Shown here piece by piece: positions 27,468-36,258 of a DNA stretch of 40,073 nt. Position numbers and translations under genes: made by a program. How positions within the stretch are numbered: the stretch's first letter is position 1; the number at the start of each line of letters is the position of its first letter. The notes under the pieces are model-generated. The model searched no databases, was not told the origin of the DNA, and was given only the letters and a program-made list of their open reading frames with translations. This stretch comes from Pseudohaliea rubra DSM 19751 (GTDB lineage: Bacteria; Pseudomonadota; Gammaproteobacteria; Pseudomonadales; Halieaceae): NCBI RefSeq assembly GCF_000764025.1, contig NZ_KN234770.1, positions 1 through 40,073 on the forward strand, in the 5' to 3' direction.

Positions 27468-28435
27468 TGGCGGCCCGACCCGCAGCGCGCCGTGATGGGG
27501 CCCGGGTTCAGCGCACGCGCCTGTCCCACCGGATGTCGGCCTGGGTCCGTCACCACCGCCTGTCTGCGGCCGACAGCCTGCGCCGTGTGCTTGAGCGGCC
27601 TGCCGCGAGTCTGCTGACCTGGCTGGTGGTGGGCATCGCCCTGGCTCTGCCGGTGACCCTGGCCCTGTCGCTGGACAACCTGCGTGCCCTCGGCGGCCGT
27701 GTGGATACGCAGGCGCAGCTTTCCGTGTTCCTGAATCCCGCTGTCGACACGGCGGAAGGCAAGGCCCTGGCGGCGGAGCTGGGCGCTCGCCCGGCCATCG
27801 CCGGGGCGACCTTCCGTTCCCGGGAGGATGCCCTGGCCGAGTTCCGGGCCCGCGCCGGTTTCAGCGATGTGCTTGGCGGCCTGGAGGACAACCCGCTGCC
27901 CCATCTGTTGCTGCTGGTCCCCCGGGAGCCGGCCCGGTCCGCGGCGCTTGCGGAGGAGCTCTCTGCCCTTGTGGCGGTCGACGAGGTAGTGCTTGATCTG
28001 GCCTGGCTTGAGCGGCTGCAGCGGCTTACGGCGCTGGGGCGACGCCTGGTGCTGGTCGCGGCGCTGCTGCTCGCCGCCGGGGTGCTTCTGGTGCTGGGCA
28101 ACACGATCCGCCTTGCCGTGGAGGGTCGGCGCGAGGAGATCGAGGTCACCCGGCTCGTGGGCGCTTCCGATGCCTTCGTGCGCCGGCCCTTTCTTTACTC
28201 GGGGCTCTGGTACGGTATCGGTGGCGGTGCTGTTGCAGCGATCCTGGTGGCGGGGATGTTCGCAGCCCTGCGCCGTCCGGTGGCGCAGCTCGCCGCCGCC
28301 TATGGCGCGGACTGGCGTCTTGCAGGCCTCGGGCTCGTCGACGCCTTCGGCCTGGTACTCGCCGGCGGCGCTCTTGGTCTCATCGCGGCCTGGCTCGCCG
28401 TCGGGCGGCACCTGCGGTTGGACCCCGGGGGTTGA
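27467..28435 (+). CDS. ftsX: Cell division membrane protein FtsX
   Basis: A 322-residue ABC-type permease-like protein, partner of FtsE. There is an N-terminal cytoplasmic part, a first membrane helix (ASLLTWLVVGIALALPVTLAL), a periplasmic domain of about 110 residues with SVFLNPAVDT and FRSREDALAEF, then three helices at the C-terminus with IEVTRLVGASDAFVRRPFLYSG. Translation is probably coupled to ftsE. No T-run terminator follows. Only 36 bases separate its stop from the -35 box of the rpoH promoter. Confidence 0.95.
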   Translation: MAARPAARRDGARVQRTRLSHRMSAWVRHHRLSAADSLRRVLERPAASLLTWLVVGIALALPVTLALSLDNLRALGGRVDTQAQLSVFLNPAVDTAEGKALAAELGARPAIAGATFRSREDALAEFRARAGFSDVLGGLEDNPLPHLLLLVPREPARSAALAEELSALVAVDEVVLDLAWLERLQRLTALGRRLVLVAALLLAAGVLLVLGNTIRLAVEGRREEIEVTRLVGASDAFVRRPFLYSGLWYGIGGGAVAAILVAGMFAALRRPVAQLAAAYGADWRLAGLGLVDAFGLVLAGGALGLIAAWLAVGRHLRLDPGG

Positions 28436-28472
28436 GCAAGTCGCTGAAAAAACGAGAAATTCCTGTCGCCAG

Positions 28473-28499
28473 GGAACTTCCGGAAAATTAGCACTCTAA
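28473..28499 (+). promoter_or_regulatory. Sigma-E-like promoter of rpoH
   Basis: GGAACTT (28473-28479) and TCTAA (28495-28499) are 15 nt apart. This closely matches the sigma-E (RpoE) consensus GGAACTT-N15/16-TCTGA/TCTAA. E. coli rpoH is known to have a sigma-E promoter (P3). Transcription would start near 28506, and the -10 box lies inside the CIRCE operator. An extended -10 for sigma-70 (TGCTAAAAT, 28509-28517) overlaps the downstream half-site and may be a second promoter. Confidence 0.65.
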
Positions 28500-28514
28500 C
28501 GCCCTGAGTGCTAA
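28488..28514 (+). promoter_or_regulatory. CIRCE element (HrcA operator) upstream of rpoH
   Basis: TTAGCACTC (28488-28496), nine bases, then GAGTGCTAA (28506-28514): a perfect match to the CIRCE consensus TTAGCACTC-N9-GAGTGCTAA. CIRCE is the operator of the heat-inactivated repressor HrcA and normally controls groESL or hrcA-grpE-dnaK. Here it lies 29 nt before the rpoH ATG and covers the likely -10 and start site. HrcA is not encoded in the window. Confidence 0.92.
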
Positions 28515-28543
28515 AATCGGGGATCAGTCTGGAGGGGAAACGC

Positions 28544-29398
28544 ATGAGCACCCAGCTACAGCCCATCGATCAGATGGCGCCGGGCGCCAATCTTGCCGCC
28601 TACGTACAGGCCGTGGCCAGTATCCCGGTGCTGAGTGTCGAGCGCGAGCAGGAGCTCGCCCGGCAGCTTTACTATCAAGAGAGCGTGCAGGCCGCGCGCG
28701 AACTGGTCATGTCCCATCTCCGCTTTGTGGTGCACATCGCTCGCAGTTACAGCGGCTACGGCCTGGCGGAGGCGGACCTGATCCAGGAAGGCAATGTCGG
28801 CCTGATGAAAGCCGTGAAGCGCTTTGATCCGGAAAAAGGCGTCCGCCTGGTGTCCTTCGCCGTGCATTGGATCAAGGCGGAGATTCACGAATACATTCTG
28901 CGCAACTGGCGCATTGTCAAGGTGGCCACGACCAAGGCCCAGCGCAAGCTGTTCTTCAACCTGCGCAGCGCCAAGAAGAGCCTCGCCTGGCTCACTGCCG
29001 AAGAGGCTCAGGCCGTTGCCGACGATCTCGGTGTCAAGGTGCAGGAAGTCCAGCGCATGGAAGGCCGGCTCTCGAGTCGGGATCTCGCCTTCGACGCCCC
29101 GGCGGACAGCGACGACGAGGACGGTTGGCAGGCGCCCCAGTACTATCTCGAGGATCAGGGCGGTGACCCGGCGGCTGCCGTGGAGTCCGAGGACTGGCGT
29201 GCGCAGAGCGAGGGCCGGCTGCAGAGCGCACTCCGCGACCTCGATGAACGCAGCCGCGATATCGTCGCCCGGCGCTGGCTCGCCGATGAAAAGGCTACGC
29301 TGCACGAACTGGCTGCCGATTACGGGATCTCTGCGGAGCGCGTGCGCCAGCTTGAACAGGCGGCCATGAAGAAGCTCCGGACGGCCATCGCGGCCTGA
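28544..29398 (+). CDS. rpoH: Heat-shock sigma factor RpoH (sigma-32)
   Basis: A 284-residue sigma-70 family factor directing RNA polymerase to heat-shock promoters. Region 2 (HLRFVVHIARSYSGYGLAEAD, then LIQEGNVGLMKAVKRFDPEKG), the RpoH box QRKLFFNLR that separates RpoH from other sigma factors, and region 4 (LHELAADYGISAERVRQLEQAAMKKLR) are all present. The ATG at 28544 has GGAGG upstream and gives the usual length. The predicted leader is only about 20-40 nt. It follows ftsX in the conserved order and appears to be under both CIRCE and sigma-E-type control. Confidence 0.97.
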   Translation: MSTQLQPIDQMAPGANLAAYVQAVASIPVLSVEREQELARQLYYQESVQAARELVMSHLRFVVHIARSYSGYGLAEADLIQEGNVGLMKAVKRFDPEKGVRLVSFAVHWIKAEIHEYILRNWRIVKVATTKAQRKLFFNLRSAKKSLAWLTAEEAQAVADDLGVKVQEVQRMEGRLSSRDLAFDAPADSDDEDGWQAPQYYLEDQGGDPAAAVESEDWRAQSEGRLQSALRDLDERSRDIVARRWLADEKATLHELAADYGISAERVRQLEQAAMKKLRTAIAA

Positions 29399-29401
29399 CC
29401 T

Positions 29402-29782
29402 GTGGCGGCCAAACTCTTCCTTTCCCTGGGCGCCCTGGCCGGTCTGCTGGCCGTCGCCCTCGGTGCCTTCGGCGCTCACGCGCTGCGCGGGCACCTCGAT
29501 GACTACGCCCGCGGTGTCTTTGAGACCGCGGTGCAGTATCACTTCTACCACGCTCTGGCCCTCGTTCTGGTCGGCGTACTTCTGCTCTCGCAACCGGCAA
29601 CGACCCTGCTGAAGTCCAGCGGCTGGCTGTTCCTCATCGGTATCGCCGTTTTCTCCGGCAGCTTGTATCTGCTCGCTATCACCGGTACCAAGTGGCTCGG
29701 CGCCGTGACGCCCCTCGGCGGTCTTGCCTTCCTTGCCGGCTGGGGCTGTCTTGCCGCAGCGTCCTGGAAACTTCTGCCCTGA
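29402..29782 (+). CDS. DUF423 family small membrane protein
   Basis: A 126-residue protein with about four hydrophobic helices, of the DUF423 (YgdD) family. The N-terminal [20 protein letters not shown], then [29 protein letters not shown] and [13 protein letters not shown] are the conserved blocks. It starts with GTG 4 nt after the rpoH stop, so it is probably in the rpoH transcript. Its function is not known to me. Confidence 0.9.
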   Translation: MAAKLFLSLGALAGLLAVALGAFGAHALRGHLDDYARGVFETAVQYHFYHALALVLVGVLLLSQPATTLLKSSGWLFLIGIAVFSGSLYLLAITGTKWLGAVTPLGGLAFLAGWGCLAAASWKLLP

Positions 29783-29799
29783 GGGGCGCGAGCTGTTCC

Positions 29800-30504
29800 G
29801 TGACAGAAGACCCCCCGCGCGCGCAGCGCCCGATCCGCAGCTTTGTGCTCCGCCACGGGCGCATGACCACGGCACAGCGCCGGGCCTACGAGGCGGGCTG
29901 GGCGCGCTTCGGTATTGACTTCAAGCCGGTGCCTCTGGACGTCGATGCGCTGTTCGGCCGGCCCGGCCCCCGGGTGCTGGAGATCGGCTTCGGCATGGGA
30001 CACTCCCTCGCCGCGATGGCTGCGGCGGCGCCGGACCGCAACTTCCTCGGCATCGAGGTGCACCGTCCGGGGGTGGGAAAGCTCCTGCACCTGATGCAGG
30101 AGCAAGGGCTCACTAACGTGCGGGTGCTGTGCCACGACGCAGTGGAAGTGCTCACCGACTGCATCGCCCCGGATTCCCTCGACACACTGCAGGTCTTCTT
30201 CCCGGATCCCTGGCACAAGAAGCGGCATCACAAGCGGCGCCTGATCCAGCCACCCTTCACTGCGCTTGCCGCCTCCCGGCTCAGCCCGGGGGGGCTGTTC
30301 CACCTGGCCACGGACTGGGAGGACTACGCCGAGCAGATGCTGGCCGTGCTCTCGGCCTGCCCGCTGCTCAGGAATACGGCGCCCGAGGGCGGGTATGCGC
30401 CGCGCCCGGAAAGCCGGCCCCTGACCAAATTCGAGCAGCGCGGGGAGCGCCTTGGGCACGGCGTCCGGGATCTGCTTTTCGAGCGCATACCGGCTGCGGT
30501 CTAA
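29800..30504 (+). CDS. trmB: tRNA (guanine-N7-)-methyltransferase
   Basis: A 234-residue SAM-dependent enzyme that makes m7G46 in tRNA. The start is the GTG at 29800 ([23 protein letters not shown]), because upstream residues fall inside the DUF423 gene. Diagnostic motifs are [16 protein letters not shown] for SAM binding, [15 protein letters not shown], and the TrmB signature [17 protein letters not shown], plus [14 protein letters not shown] near the end. Its stop codon overlaps the hemW stop on the opposite strand. Confidence 0.96.
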   Translation: MTEDPPRAQRPIRSFVLRHGRMTTAQRRAYEAGWARFGIDFKPVPLDVDALFGRPGPRVLEIGFGMGHSLAAMAAAAPDRNFLGIEVHRPGVGKLLHLMQEQGLTNVRVLCHDAVEVLTDCIAPDSLDTLQVFFPDPWHKKRHHKRRLIQPPFTALAASRLSPGGLFHLATDWEDYAEQMLAVLSACPLLRNTAPEGGYAPRPESRPLTKFEQRGERLGHGVRDLLFERIPAAV

Positions 30505-31640
30505 GCGTCGAAGAACGCACCGACCACATCGTCGAGAAAGCTGAGCCCCAGCGGCGTCGTAGCTAGTCGCGCCGGGTCGTCTACCAGCAGTCCCCGGGCC
30601 ACCAGCTGCGCGATGGTGCCGGCGATGACGACGTCGTCCAGTCCCGTGGCTGCGGTAAAGTGTGCCCGCGGTACCCCCTCCACGAGGCGCAGGGCATTGA
30701 GCATGAATTCACCGGCAAGGTCCGCGGTTTCGAGGCAGCGCTCGCTGGCAGTGAAGGTGCCGGGGTCGGCCGCCAGGTAGGTCTCCGGCTGGCGGCGCTT
30801 GGCGTAGCGCCGGATGCGTCCATCGCTCCCGATCACCTTGCCGTGCGCACCGGCGCCGATGGCGAGATAGTCACCGAAAGTCCAGTAGCCCAGATTGTGC
30901 CGGCAACGCCGGCCCGGCCGGCTCCAGGCGGAGACCTCGTAGCGTGTGTAGCCGGCCCGCGCGAGCAGCTTTCTCCCCTCGCTTTCAAGCTCACTGAGGA
31001 TCGCCTCGCCGGGCAGCACCGGCGGCCGCCGGTGAAACACCGTATTCGGCTCGATGGTGAGCTGGTACCAGGACAGGTGTTCCGGTGCCAGGGCTATAGC
31101 CGTCTCGAGGTCCGCAAGGCCCGCTTCCCTGCTCTGCTGCGGCAGCCCGTGCATCAGGTCCAGGTTGAGGTTGTCGAAGCCCGCCGAGCGCGCCGCGGTG
31201 ACCGCCGCCAGGGCCTGCGCGCGGTCGTGGACGCGGCCCAGGCGCTCCAGGGCCGCATCGTCGAAGCTCTGGATGCCGAGCGACAGGCGATTCACGCCGG
31301 CGCGGCGGAAGGCCGCGAACTTTGCCGCCTCGGCGCTCCCGGGATTGGCTTCCAGGGTGATCTCTGCATCCGGCGCCAGGACCACACGCTCGCTGATGCC
31401 CTGTAGCAGCCGCTCGATCGCCGCCGCCGAAAAGAGGCTCGGCGTGCCGCCGCCGATGAATACGGTGTCCACCGTGCGGTCGGTGACCGTCGCCGCCTCG
31501 CCGGCGAGGTCTGCCAGCAGTGCCGTGACGTAGGCCTCTTCCGGCAGGTGCTCGCGCTCGTGGGAGTTGAAGTCGCAATAGGGGCACTTGCGCTCGCACC
31601 AGGGCAGGTGCACGTAGAGCCCCAGCGGTGGGGCCTTCAC
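30501..31640 (-). CDS. hemW: HemW-type radical SAM heme chaperone
   Basis: A 379-residue radical SAM protein, formerly annotated as a coproporphyrinogen III oxidase-like protein. The 4Fe-4S motif is [13 protein letters not shown] (C-x3-C-x2-C), and the CxF form marks HemW rather than Hem[28 protein letters not shown] and [12 protein letters not shown] complete the core, with the HemN C-terminal domain after residue 300. HemW inserts heme into respiratory proteins in other bacteria. It is coupled to rdgB by an ATGA overlap. Confidence 0.94.
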   Translation of the reverse strand: MKAPPLGLYVHLPWCERKCPYCDFNSHEREHLPEEAYVTALLADLAGEAATVTDRTVDTVFIGGGTPSLFSAAAIERLLQGISERVVLAPDAEITLEANPGSAEAAKFAAFRRAGVNRLSLGIQSFDDAALERLGRVHDRAQALAAVTAARSAGFDNLNLDLMHGLPQQSREAGLADLETAIALAPEHLSWYQLTIEPNTVFHRRPPVLPGEAILSELESEGRKLLARAGYTRYEVSAWSRPGRRCRHNLGYWTFGDYLAIGAGAHGKVIGSDGRIRRYAKRRQPETYLAADPGTFTASERCLETADLAGEFMLNALRLVEGVPRAHFTAATGLDDVVIAGTIAQLVARGLLVDDPARLATTPLGLSFLDDVVGAFFDA

Positions 31641-32251
31641 GGCGCTGCGTCGGTCGCCTGGAGGGCGGCGAGGAGCGCTGCGCTGGCCCGGGCGCGGTGA
31701 CTCAACCGGTTTTTTTCCTCTGCCGGAAGCTCCGCTGCGGACACGGCCAGGCCCTCCGGTTGAAAGAGCGGGTCATAGCCGAAGCCGCCGCCGCCACTCG
31801 CCGCCGTGCGAATGCTGCCTGGCCAGCGTCCCTCGGCGATCACCGGTGTGGGATCGTCGCTCCTGCGCAGGTACACCAGGGCGCAGTGGAAATGGGCTGT
31901 GCGCCCTGCTGCCGGTACGCCGGCGAGAGCCTCGAGTAACCTGGCGTTGTTTGCCGCGTCGCCTTCGCCGGCGCCAGCCATGCGGGCATAGCGGGCCGAG
32001 TAGATACCCGGTGCGCCGCCGAGCGCATCCACGGCCAGGCCCGAGTCGTCGGCGATCGCCGGCAGCCCCGTGTGTGCCGCGGCGGCCCGCGCCTTGAGGA
32101 TGGCGTTTTCGATAAAAGACAGCCCTGTCTCCGCCACCTCCGGGACCCCGAACTCGTCCTGGGGCCGCAGGGTGACGCCGAGCGGCGCCAGGGTGCGTGC
32201 GAGTTCGGCGAGCTTGCCGCGGTTGCCGCTGGCGACGACGATCTCGGTCAT
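31637..32251 (-). CDS. rdgB: XTP/dITP diphosphatase
   Basis: A 204-residue HAM1/RdgB house-cleaning pyrophosphatase that removes XTP, dITP and [19 protein letters not shown] at the start, [39 protein letters not shown] and [10 protein letters not shown] are the family blocks holding the purine and metal sites. Its ATG overlaps the metW stop and its stop overlaps the hemW ATG, so metX-metW-rdgB-hemW reads as one coupled unit. Confidence 0.97.
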   Translation of the reverse strand: MTEIVVASGNRGKLAELARTLAPLGVTLRPQDEFGVPEVAETGLSFIENAILKARAAAAHTGLPAIADDSGLAVDALGGAPGIYSARYARMAGAGEGDAANNARLLEALAGVPAAGRTAHFHCALVYLRRSDDPTPVIAEGRWPGSIRTAASGGGGFGYDPLFQPEGLAVSAAELPAEEKNRLSHRARASAALLAALQATDAAP

Positions 32252-32838
32252 GCGGGCCTCGTGAGGTGGTAAATGGCGGTCTGGGCAAAGAGATTCGGCC
32301 AGGCCCGCGCAAGCATCGAGCTGCCGGCGCCGACCATGTCGCGGGCGAGGATACGGACACCCTGTTCCGCACAGAGCTGCTCGAAGTCGCGGACGGTGCA
32401 GAAGTGGATGTTCGGTGTGTCGTACCAGCGGTAGGGGAGAAACCTGGACACGGGCATGCGGCCGCGGGTGGTCAGATGCAGCCGGCAGCGCCAGTGGCCG
32501 AAATTGGGAAAGGTGACAATGCCCTGGCGACCCACACGCAGCATTTCCGCCAGCACCCGGTCCGGGTAGTGCATGGCCTGCAGGGCGTGGGCGAGTACCA
32601 CGGTGTCGAAGCTCTGGTCCGGGAAGTTCGCCAGCCCCTGGTCCAGGTCCTGCTGCACGATGTTCAGGCCCTTGCCGACCGCGCGGGTGAGGTTGTCCTG
32701 GTCGATTTCAATGCCGGTGCCGGCGGCGCCACGCTCGTCGCGCAGGCGCTTGAGGAATTCGCCATCGCCACAGCCGAGGTCCAGGACCCGGGAGCCCGGG
32801 TCGATCCAGCGCACGATGTGGGTCAGGTCCTGGCGCAT
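32248..32838 (-). CDS. metW: Methionine biosynthesis protein MetW
   Basis: A 196-residue SAM-binding methyltransferase-like protein. [17 protein letters not shown] is the SAM motif, followed by [34 protein letters not shown] and [16 protein letters not shown], which are diagnostic of MetW. MetW is needed with MetX for homoserine succinylation in some gammaproteobacteria. The ATG at 32838 overlaps the metX stop (TGATG). The longer frame to 33048 lies within metX in another frame and is rejected. Confidence 0.95.
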   Translation of the reverse strand: MRQDLTHIVRWIDPGSRVLDLGCGDGEFLKRLRDERGAAGTGIEIDQDNLTRAVGKGLNIVQQDLDQGLANFPDQSFDTVVLAHALQAMHYPDRVLAEMLRVGRQGIVTFPNFGHWRCRLHLTTRGRMPVSRFLPYRWYDTPNIHFCTVRDFEQLCAEQGVRILARDMVGAGSSMLARAWPNLFAQTAIYHLTRPA

Positions 32839-33983
32839 CAGCTCACCGCCACCTGCTGCAGGTAGGCGCGAAACAGCGCCAGGTAGCGGGGGATGGGCAT
32901 GAGGAAGGCATCGTGGCCCTCGTTGGCCTCGATCTCCGCGTAGCTGACTTCCCGACGTGCGGCGATGAGGGCGTCGACGATCTCCCGGGAGCGCGCCGGC
33001 GGGAAACGCCAGTCCGTGGAGAAGGACAGCACGAGGAAGCGGCAGCATGCCGCTTCGAAGGCGGCTACCGGGTCGTCGCCGTATTCCCGTGCGAGGTCGA
33101 AGTAGTCCAGCGCCTGGGTCATGAGGATATAGGTGTTGGCATCGAAGCTGTCGGAGAAGCGCGAGCCCTGGTAGCGCAGGTAGCTCTGCACTTGGAATTC
33201 CACCGGCTCGTCGCCGCCGATGTCGAGGCTGCCGGAGCGCAGCTCGCGCCCGAACTTGCTGGCCATGGCGTCGTCCGACAGGTAAGTGATATGCCCGACC
33301 ATGCGGGCGAGGGCCAGCCCCCGGGCCGGCACCTTGCCGGCGTGCAGATAGTGGCCGTCCTCGAAGTCCGGATCAGACTGGATTGCCTGGCGGGCCACCT
33401 CGTTGAAGGCCAGGTTCTGCGCCGAGAGCTTCATGGCCGCGGCGATGACGATGCAGTGGCGAAGCCGTCGGGGGTAGAGCAGGGCCCAGCGCATGGCCTG
33501 CATGCCGCCAAGGCTGCCGCCGATCACTGCAGCCCAGCAGTCGATGCCGAGGGCGTCGGCGAGCCGGGCCTGGCTATGGACCCAGTCGCGCACCCGCAGC
33601 GGCGGGAACTCGGGGCCCCAGGGCTGTCCTGTGGCCGGATTGGTTGATGCCGGCCCTGTGGAGCCGTGGCAGCCGCCAAGGTTGTTCAGGGAAACGACAA
33701 AGAACCGTTCTGTGTCGATCGGCTTGCCGGGGCCGATGCACTCGTCCCACCAGCCGGCCTTGCGGTCGTCCACGCTGTGCCGCCCGGCGGCATGGTGGTG
33801 GCCGGAAAGGGCATGACAGACAAGGATGGCGTTGTCCTTCGCGGCGTTGAGCTTGCCGTAGGTCTCGTAGATCAGCTCATAGGTGGGCAGCACACGCCCG
33901 CAGGCGAGCGTCAGCGGCTCGTCGAAGTGCGCGGTCTGCGGCGTGACCAGACCGACGGAGCGGGCATCGGAGGCTAGGGCCAC
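32838..33983 (-). CDS. metX: Homoserine O-succinyl/acetyltransferase MetX
   Basis: A 381-residue alpha/beta-hydrolase-fold acyltransferase that activates homoserine for methionine synthesis. The catalytic serine is S157 in GGSLGGMQ, with the Asp in [11 protein letters not shown] and the His in [24 protein letters not shown] and [12 protein letters not shown] are family motifs. Pairing with metW in gammaproteobacteria favours the succinyl-CoA-using form (MetXS), but the acyl donor cannot be settled from sequence here. Confidence 0.94.
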   Translation of the reverse strand: MALASDARSVGLVTPQTAHFDEPLTLACGRVLPTYELIYETYGKLNAAKDNAILVCHALSGHHHAAGRHSVDDRKAGWWDECIGPGKPIDTERFFVVSLNNLGGCHGSTGPASTNPATGQPWGPEFPPLRVRDWVHSQARLADALGIDCWAAVIGGSLGGMQAMRWALLYPRRLRHCIVIAAAMKLSAQNLAFNEVARQAIQSDPDFEDGHYLHAGKVPARGLALARMVGHITYLSDDAMASKFGRELRSGSLDIGGDEPVEFQVQSYLRYQGSRFSDSFDANTYILMTQALDYFDLAREYGDDPVAAFEAACCRFLVLSFSTDWRFPPARSREIVDALIAARREVSYAEIEANEGHDAFLMPIPRYLALFRAYLQQVAVS

Positions 33984-33993
33984 CGGTCTGCCG

Positions 33994-34581
33994 TCACACG
34001 CCCATGACCAGCGCCGGGTGCAGGCCGACGCCGGCCGCCATGTGGCGCAGGGCGATCTGCAGCACGTTGATCAGGATGAAGACGAGGATTGGCGAGAAGT
34101 CGAGCCCACCCATGGCCGGCAGGACGCGCCGCACCGGTGCCATCACCGGTTCCGTGAGCTGCCAGAGCAGCAGCAGGGCCGGATGCCGGCTGGTGGGGGC
34201 GACCCAGCTGATGATGATCATGGCCAGCAGGGCAAAAAAGTAGATGTTCACGAGCAGCCCGAGCACACCGATCACCGACCAGGCGACGATCAGCGTCGGG
34301 CCCACGAGCCCTGCACCGTGGAGCAGGAGCAGGGTAATGATGCCGAGGGCCTGCAGCACCACGGCGAGCGCCAGGGAAGCGCTGTCGAAACGACCGAAGG
34401 CCGGGAACAGGCGCCGCGCGGGCCGCACCAGCGGGTTGGTGACGCGTACTACGAACTGGCTGATGGGATTATAAAAATCCGCCCGGGCAAAGTGGAACAG
34501 GAAGCGCAGGAGCATGACCAGGAGGTATAGGCTCAGGGCGGTCTGGACCAGGTAGGCGAAAATCTCGTTGATGGCGCTCAT
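33994..34581 (-). CDS. yggT: YggT family membrane protein
   Basis: A 195-residue membrane protein made of two YggT modules: the first has [37 protein letters not shown], and the second, from about residue 105, has [39 protein letters not shown]. Both show the hydrophobic-then-amphipathic pattern of the family. The role is unclear; links to osmotic stress and cell shape have been proposed. It lies in yggS-proC-yggT, a conserved cluster, 10 nt before metX. Confidence 0.93.
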   Translation of the reverse strand: MSAINEIFAYLVQTALSLYLLVMLLRFLFHFARADFYNPISQFVVRVTNPLVRPARRLFPAFGRFDSASLALAVVLQALGIITLLLLHGAGLVGPTLIVAWSVIGVLGLLVNIYFFALLAMIIISWVAPTSRHPALLLLWQLTEPVMAPVRRVLPAMGGLDFSPILVFILINVLQIALRHMAAGVGLHPALVMGV

Positions 34582-34607
34582 GGGGTCGTTATCCTTGCGG
34601 GCGGGGG

Positions 34608-35429
34608 TCAGCCGAGTTCGTCGGCCATTTCCTTCGAGCGGGCGAGACAGGCGGTCATGGCCCGTGCGACCGTGGCTTCGAGCTCATCGCTCTGGAAGCT
34701 GGCGATGGCGCGCTCGGTGGTGCCGCCGGGGGAGCATACCCGGCGTCGCAGCTCGGCGAGGCCGATGCCGCTCTCGGCGGCCATGCGTGCGGCGCCGAGG
34801 CAGGTCTGGGCGGTAAGGGCCGTAGCCGTCTCGGCGTCCAGGCCCAGGCGCTGTCCCTCGGCGGCCATGGCCTCCATAAACAGGAAAAAATAGGCCGGGC
34901 CGCTGCCGGAAACGGCAGTGACGGCGTGCAGGTCATCTTCGCTGTCGACCCAGCGCACCAGGCCGACGGCGGAGAGGATGGTGCCGGCGTGGGCGCGCTG
35001 CGCTGCGCTCACCGCGGCGGTCGCGTAGAGCCCGCTGGCCCCGGCGCCGAGGAGCGCCGGTGTGTTGGGCATGCAGCGGATCACCGGCACGCCGGGGCCG
35101 AGCCAGCGCTCCAGGCTGGCTACAGGAATGCCGGCGGCGATGGAGAGGGCAACGGCGCCGCCCCCGGCCAGGGCCGGCGCGATGTCGATGCATACGCGCG
35201 CCATAACCTGCGGCTTAACGGCCAGGATGACCACATCGGCGCCGGTCACTGCCTCGCGGTTGTCGCTGCCGGTGGCCACCGGGGCCACCTCGCGCAAGCG
35301 CGCCAGGCTCTCCGGCGACGGGTCGCTCGCGCTGATGGTACTCGCCGGGTGTCCCTCTGCAACCAGTCCGCCGATGATGCTGGCCGCCATGTTGCCGGCG
35401 CCGATAAATGCGATGCGGATCTCTGCCAC
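34608..35429 (-). CDS. proC: Pyrroline-5-carboxylate reductase
   Basis: A 273-residue NAD(P)H-dependent enzyme making proline from pyrroline-5-carboxylate. IAFIGAGNMAASIIGGL is the Rossmann motif. VILAVKPQVM, VIRCMPNTPALLGAGASGLY, the ALTAVSGSGPAYFFLFMEAM active-site region and VCSPGGTTERAI are all present. A TATACT box on the minus strand (35462-35467) just upstream may be its own -10, although no clear -35 is visible. Confidence 0.97.
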   Translation of the reverse strand: MAEIRIAFIGAGNMAASIIGGLVAEGHPASTISASDPSPESLARLREVAPVATGSDNREAVTGADVVILAVKPQVMARVCIDIAPALAGGGAVALSIAAGIPVASLERWLGPGVPVIRCMPNTPALLGAGASGLYATAAVSAAQRAHAGTILSAVGLVRWVDSEDDLHAVTAVSGSGPAYFFLFMEAMAAEGQRLGLDAETATALTAQTCLGAARMAAESGIGLAELRRRVCSPGGTTERAIASFQSDELEATVARAMTACLARSKEMADELG

Positions 35430-35501
35430 GGCTAGGGCCCTGATAGCTGGGGAAACCGGCGAGTATACACGCCGCTGTCGCGGTAAATCACGTGCGCTGA
35501 A

Positions 35502-36194
35502 TCAGGTGCCCCGGGGGCCGAAGATGGCGGTGCCGATGCGCACCAGGGTCGCGCCTTCGGCGATCGCCGCCTCGAGGTCTGCGGACATACCCATGGACAG
35601 CGTGTCGAGGCCCGGCAGGGTCTCGCGGAGGCTGGCGAAGAGAGCCGCCAGCCGGGCGAGGGGTTCGCGCTGGCGGGCTTCGTCCTCGGCCGGCGCAGGA
35701 ATGGCCATGAGCCCATGGAGCTCAAGGCGCGGCAGGGCGGCCACCGCGGCCGCCAGCGCCGGCAGCTCGTCGGGCTCCACCCCGGCTTTGCTCGCTTCGC
35801 CAGAGATATTTACCTGCAGGCAGACCTTCAGCGGCGGCAGCTCGGGCGGCCGCTGCTCGGACAGGCGCCGGGCGATCTTCAGCCGGTCAACGCTGTGCAC
35901 CCAGTGGAAGTGCCCGGCGATGGCGCGGGTCTTGTTGGACTGGATCGGGCCGATGAAATGCCAGGACAGATCGAGGTCCGCGGTGGCCGCGATCTTGTCG
36001 ATGGCTTCCTGCAGGTAGTTTTCGCCGAAATCACGCTGGCCCGCGGCGGCGGCGGCGCGGACAACCTCGACGGGGTGCGTTTTGCTCACGGCGAGGAGCC
36101 GGACCGTCGCCGGGTCCCGGCCGACTTTTTCCGCCGCAGCCCTGACCCGCTCCGAGACCTCTGCTATATTGCCCGCAATGCAATCCGCGTCCAT
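35502..36194 (-). CDS. yggS: YggS-type PLP homeostasis protein
   Basis: A 230-residue PLP-binding TIM-barrel protein (YggS/PROSC/PLPBP) that buffers pyridoxal phosphate. The lysine in LLAVSKTHP forms the Schiff base in the family. DFGENYLQEAIDKI, WHFIGPIQSNKTR, VNISGEASKAG, LMAIPAP and LSMGMSADLEAAIAEGATLVRIG are hallmark blocks. The ATG at 36194 fits the family start; the frame to 36440 is antisense to pilT. It is divergent from pilT and heads the yggS-proC-yggT cluster. Confidence 0.95.
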   Translation of the reverse strand: MDADCIAGNIAEVSERVRAAAEKVGRDPATVRLLAVSKTHPVEVVRAAAAAGQRDFGENYLQEAIDKIAATADLDLSWHFIGPIQSNKTRAIAGHFHWVHSVDRLKIARRLSEQRPPELPPLKVCLQVNISGEASKAGVEPDELPALAAAVAALPRLELHGLMAIPAPAEDEARQREPLARLAALFASLRETLPGLDTLSMGMSADLEAAIAEGATLVRIGTAIFGPRGT

Positions 36195-36258
36195 GGCTGC
36201 ATGGTAGCGTAAGGCGCCGGCTGCGGCGACCAGGGACGTGTGGAGAGGGACCGGAAGC

